This document shows positions 60,201 through 64,000 of a DNA stretch of 64,000 nucleotides, one piece after another. A program made the translations under genes and the position numbers. Numbering within the stretch: the first letter of the stretch is position 1; every line of letters starts with the position of its first letter. The stretch comes from Himantopus leucocephalus (taxonomy: Eukaryota > Chordata > Aves > Charadriiformes > Recurvirostridae), in assembly GCA_003993805.1 (NCBI GenBank), contig RSEF01000004.1:69433252-69497251 (forward strand). Reading direction: 5' to 3'. The notes under the pieces are model-generated. The model had not been told where the DNA came from. It was given only the letters and a program-made list of their open reading frames with translations, and did no database searches.

Positions 60201-62781
60201 AACATATGCCAGTTCTGCTGCTATAGCTTCTAGAAATGGGCAGATGCCGAAGTCTTTGGTATCTCTATCAGAGAAATAGGGTACAAAATCACCTCTGAAA
60301 AGAAGTCTGTATTTGGCAGGAAGAGTGGCTGTCTCTAACCTGTACTACAGAAGCCCTCTGCGTAGCATTTACGTCTACAGAAAGGCTAGTCATTACAATA
60401 ATATTAATTTTTTTCCTAAATGAAAGTGATGCATGTAAAACAGAAAGCAGACAGAAACATACAGTTAGGAGCCTATTTTCACCTCCATAGAGAAGGCATC
60501 ACTCTACCTTCCTGACAAAGCTCACAATCAGCAGAAGCTGGAGGGCCACTGTTTAGCATGAGTTTCTCAGGTCACCTTTCATTTATTCCCTAGCAAGAAT
60601 AAACTCTTGCCAAAACCTGAACTGGTTTATATGGGGACACATAGTATTTCTCACTGCAGAAACTTGGATCAAAATACTTTTTTTTTTTTTTTAATGCTTC
60701 CTGTTTGACATACACAGAGCTACTGCTCCATCATTTTGTATTGGTTCTCAGAGTAGTCCTAAGTCTACAAAACCTTCCTGCCTGGGAAACCATCTTCTCT
60801 CCTACCTTCATGCAATGCTTGTATATAGCTGGTACACACAGGTACAGAAAAGAACACTCTAAAGTGAAGTCCCTCAAAGTCTCCTAAAGAGAAACTACAG
60901 CTGGAACTTTAGTGTTTTTCACACTTGTGAAAAGCTGAAGTAATCTTAAAAAGAAATACACAGGGTTTATGGTTTGCACCAGCTGCAGAATTCATGAAAA
61001 CAAAATGCAAAAGCTTTATCTGTTTTTCAGCCTTCAATGAGTATTTGCTACAGTTGATAAGTCAGTTCAGTTAAGTTTAAAATACATCCTTTTACATTTA
61101 CAGACTTCACCCTAGAAACTGGAAGCCACACAGTAACTTAACATTACAAGATACCCTAATTAAATCTTAAAAATACTGCTCTAGCAGATTAGGAAAAAAA
61201 CATGGAACAACAAAAATGTCACTTACTGCCAGCAACATTGTGTAAATTCAAAGAACACAGAAACACCACACATTGCTTTCTATTACCCAACTTCAATACT
61301 TTTAATATCCCATTTGAAGTTCTCCAGTATTGTATGATGGCTTTGAAATCCCACTGTAATTACAAAGGATTTGTCAAAATGTTTTGGAAGTCTTTTATTG
61401 GCATCAGCCCAGTGATTTGAAAACCCTTCTAATTATCATTACAGTCACCATATACATGCATATATTTTGCTATGTAATTACCAAATGAAATAGATTCTTA
61501 ATTTATTTTGCTCCTCTCCGTCCCAAGCTGTAGTAAAGACTGCAGTGTGAAATTCAAGAAAGATGCAATTACTTTGAATTATCTACTTGTTTCCACAATT
61601 ACATATCTTATTAGTGAATGAAAACTATTCAGAAAAGAACCTCCGCACAACAGACAGTAGAAATCACAAGCTATTTATTTCGTGTTGGCATGGTAGTTAT
61701 AGGAGCTAGAGTTATGAGTCCGTGCCTAAATAAGTATTGGCTTTCTGGGTATTTCAAACTCCAGAGCAGCCATAGCATGATTCCTCTTGTCCTCAGAGGT
61801 TGTGTGACATAGCAACTACTGAGGACTGTGGGGTTCCTGTACAAAGACAGGATGGAAGAGTCAAAAAAGAGTCCAAAAAGTTGCACTGGTTGTACCAAGC
61901 TGCATGGGCAGGAATCTCATCAAGGCTATTGACAGTGTTCTATTTTTTTTTTAATGTTAGAAAGAATGTGAAATGAAAATAATAAAATTCCCCAATACTG
62001 TACTAAAAGCAACTATCTTGAGGCTACACCATATTGAACATGGTTTTGTATCTTTATATTCTCCAAGACAACTGGATCCTTCTGCTTTAACACTTCTGTA
62101 CTAGCTGGGCTTAGCCTTGGGGTATATATTTACTCAGACCTCTTTTCCTACAGCTGTTCCTGTAGGAAAAGCTAGCTCCCTTCCTGCTCAGCCAGCTGTG
62201 GGTTCCCTGCCTCAGCTTACCTGTTGTGTGCTCATGCCACAACCCCCAAGTTCCTTCACACCAAAACAGATGCGGAGAAGCTTTAATTCAGAGGACAACA
62301 GACAGATGCTGACAGGCAATGTGTCTTAAACACAGGGAAATAATTTTTTTGCCCACATCTTTCCCATGCAAAGATTTAAGCTGCTAGTTCAAATAACTCA
62401 CATTTTTTTCATGTGGAGAGGTTTTTTTCTTCTTAATATCGTAAATATTATCTATTTTTAAAAATCTGTTAAAAAACCTTTAAAACTTAGAGAAGGTGTA
62501 ATTTTTTTGTTCTTGGTCATTACGCTGTTTGCAATCTGACTTACTCCTATTAAGAAGGTTTAACTACCATCTGTATTTTTCTACACAGTGTAAAACTACA
62601 TGAGATCAGAGTCTTAGTTATTCAAATACTACAAAATCAGGCATTTGACTAGGCTATTTCAGAAACAAAAGTTAAGTTTATCTTACTTCTTTTGAAGGAT
62701 TCATTGGTAGCGTAAAGATTGTTTTCCAATATGACCAGACGAACAGCATGAAAAATATGTGGTAAGCAACCAGGCACACAA
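51134..62781 (-). CDS. ZDHHC2: ZDHHC2 palmitoyltransferase, six internal exons (partial gene)
   Basis: ZDHHC2 is a four-pass membrane enzyme that attaches palmitate to cysteines of proteins such as PSD-95 and AKAP79/150 and works at the plasma membrane and recycling endosomes. Exons on the minus strand: 62781-62687, 59508-59388, 58648-58579, 57001-56969, 52117-51997, 51266-51134. They make 573 nt (191 codons of about 367 in human) and all phases agree. Visible parts: a TM segment ([15 protein letters not shown]), the cytosolic Cys-rich domain ([20 protein letters not shown]) with the catalytic DHHC, the [22 protein letters not shown] segment, and TM4 ([20 protein letters not shown]), then KNKSTL, the start of the conserved TTxE-type motif. 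The first two exons should lie beyond 64000. The C-terminal tail after KNKSTL is missing, most likely because of the gap at 48677-48776. ZDHHC15 and ZDHHC20 are close relatives; CNOT7 next door supports ZDHHC2. Confidence 0.93.
51997..52117 (-). CDS. ZDHHC2: ZDHHC2 exon with third TM segment
   Basis: Acceptor TTTATTAG, donor GTAAGT, 121 bases. Encodes [20 protein letters not shown] through [11 protein letters not shown]. Confidence 0.95.
53562..53691 (-). mobile_element. CR1 LINE 3' end fragment
   Basis: On + it reads TCATAGAATCATAGGTTGAT, then GAGTTGGAAGGGACCTTCAA, GATCTAGTTCCAACCCCCCT and CCATCCAGCCTGGCCTTGA. This is the well-known CR1 3' end in reverse, with the terminal ATTCTATG-type octamers at the left end. 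About 130 bases; 5'-truncated as usual for CR1. Confidence 0.93.
56969..57001 (-). CDS. ZDHHC2: ZDHHC2 33-base exon with the catalytic DHHC
   Basis: Acceptor TTTTTAAG, donor GTGAGT. The exon encodes only [10 protein letters not shown] plus split codons at both ends (Lys and Trp) and includes the active-site Cys. Its neighbours in frame, CD-K and W-VNNCVG, match the family exactly. Confidence 0.94.
58579..58648 (-). CDS. ZDHHC2: ZDHHC2 exon with Cys-rich zinc-binding motif
   Basis: Acceptor TTCTTTAG, donor GTAAGA, 70 bases. Encodes [20 protein letters not shown] and CD, most of the zinc ligands of the DHHC Cys-rich domain. Confidence 0.95.
59388..59508 (-). CDS. ZDHHC2: ZDHHC2 exon upstream of the Cys-rich domain
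   Basis: Acceptor TATTCCAG, donor GTAAAT, 121 bases. Encodes [20 protein letters not shown] through [15 protein letters not shown] 10-bp hairpin begins 13 bases into the following intron. Confidence 0.94.
62687..62781 (-). CDS. ZDHHC2: ZDHHC2 exon with second TM segment
   Basis: Acceptor AATTTTAG, donor GTAAGA, 95 bases. Two bases complete a Val codon, then [20 protein letters not shown] and [11 protein letters not shown], phase 0 at the end. Confidence 0.93.
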
Positions 62782-64000
62782 CTAAAATTAAAAAGGAACA
62801 GAATTAATACAAACAGACCAGTGATATTATTGTAGTTGTGAACGGATGCTGTACATATCACAGATAGTTACTCTAACAGATGTAAATACAGAGGCTCTGC
62901 AAAAGCTTTGCAACAAAAATATTGCACTGCAACTTTACATGAGACAAATACAGACCGTGCGGGGAAAGTCATGATACAGGCTACATATATTACAAAAGTT
63001 TGAGGGGAACGGTTAATAGCTTATTAGAGCCCCACAATTATTTAGCAAGCACTCTCCCTTTACACATTTATTAAATCCTATTTAACTGATGCATCTCTGC
63101 TTTTTACCTTTATAAACCATGTCGCAGGACTGCTAACCATGCAAAAAAACCCAAACAAAACCCAAAAAACCTCACCCTCCCTCAAAAGGAAGTACACATA
63201 TCTAAACAATGACTAGAGTGAGGGGAGTCTTTGAGGGGATATGCACATGATATCTGAGCAGTAACCATAACCAGTTGATTTGTTTTGATAGATTTTTAGG
63301 AGGGAGGACAGTAGTGTGTTTCTTAAAAACCTGCAGGTTCTTTAAATTCCAATGTTCATTCCCTACTTTATATTCTCCACAGCCAGTGATTTATTCTTAG
63401 ATTTTTGTAATACATGCCAGTCAACATTTATCATGCTGAGTTGTTTTACTAGAATACAGAAGGTAACATTAACTTTTGCAAAGAGCCTGCCATGGATGGA
63501 TGGGTGTTTCCATTTAAAAGCTCTCACTGTACTAAGCAATTCACTACAGTAAATAGTAAATCCAAAACTTGTATCCCCTGATTAACTTGCTCTAATGCAC
63601 AAGAAAGAGTATTTCCTTGGATTTTTCTTCCTCGGGCAGTCAAGAAGCAAATAAATGATAGCTCAGAGAGCAAAAGTGAAAAATATTATTTCCCTGCTGT
63701 ACAGATGGAACTCAGATAATAGAGAGCTCAAGGTTATATGGAAGCTACCTGGTCAAATAGTCTTTATACAACTTCTATAAATTCATAAGGTTGTCAAAGG
63801 GATTATAGAGGGATTGTCAAAGATTATAAAGGGAACCTTGTGTACTTTCACTACACACTCTGAAATAATGCCCTTGTACGGTTAGCCCATGTTTTTACAT
63901 ATGTATTGCTATTCAGTGCTAGAGAATTTCCCATAATGCATTATGGTGTGCATGACTGCAGGAACAATAGTCCAACATGTTCTTGTTTTTTGTAATTTTG
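62782..64000 (-). other. ZDHHC2: ZDHHC2 upstream intron
   Basis: Follows the first visible exon towards the gene's 5' end. I found no exon for the first or second coding part; these should lie past the right edge. Confidence 0.55.

Larger units (their letters stand above)
51267..62686 (-). other. ZDHHC2: ZDHHC2 introns between visible exons
   Basis: Five AT-rich introns. They contain a CR1 fragment (53562-53691), hairpins at 55751-55808, 59346-59375 and 62142-62171, a (TTTG)n stretch near 55875-55910 and an imperfect duplication at about 58428-58530. Otherwise no gene or repeat family is recognised. Confidence 0.6.

Overview
The window is vertebrate nuclear DNA, almost certainly from a bird. 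The gene order MTMR7 - VPS37A - CNOT7 - ZDHHC2 matches the human 8p22 block, introns have canonical GT-AG borders, the proteins read almost like their mammalian orthologues, and fragments of CR1 LINEs (the typical sauropsid repeat) are present. I saw no bacterial, CRISPR, tRNA or rRNA features.

Layout. (1) 489-848, + strand: last coding exon of MTMR7, followed by its 3' UTR and a tail-to-tail intergenic stretch with VPS37A. (2) 8590-21808, - strand: complete VPS37A, 11 coding exons that splice in frame to 392 codons, plus a short noncoding terminal exon. (3) 21300-22700: a CpG island holding a head-to-head promoter for VPS37A and CNOT7. (4) 22200-41460, + strand: complete CNOT7, six coding exons giving 285 residues with all five DEDDh catalytic residues, and a 3' UTR of about 1.6 kb. 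(5) 41460-51130: intergenic DNA with a CR1 copy, an unexplained GC-rich stretch and a 100-N gap. (6) 51134-62781, - strand: six internal exons of ZDHHC2 covering the DHHC domain and three membrane segments. Its first exons lie past the right edge. Its C-terminal exons cannot be found and are probably hidden at the gap at 48677-48776.

How the genes relate: MTMR7 (phosphoinositide phosphatase), VPS37A (ESCRT-I) and ZDHHC2 (palmitoyltransferase) act on membranes; CNOT7 is a deadenylase of the CCR4-NOT complex. They form a conserved synteny block, not an operon. Only VPS37A and CNOT7 share a visible regulatory region.

Most noteworthy observations: the missing 3' exons of ZDHHC2; a 108-base direct duplication split by a single N (likely an unmerged assembly join); a splice donor that directly abuts the VPS37A stop codon; upstream AUGs in the CNOT7 leader; two Pumilio-type motifs in the CNOT7 3' UTR, one overlapping the poly(A) signal; and a possible CNOT7 isoform that reads from exon 6 into a CR1 fragment. 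I found no convincing previously undescribed biological system.
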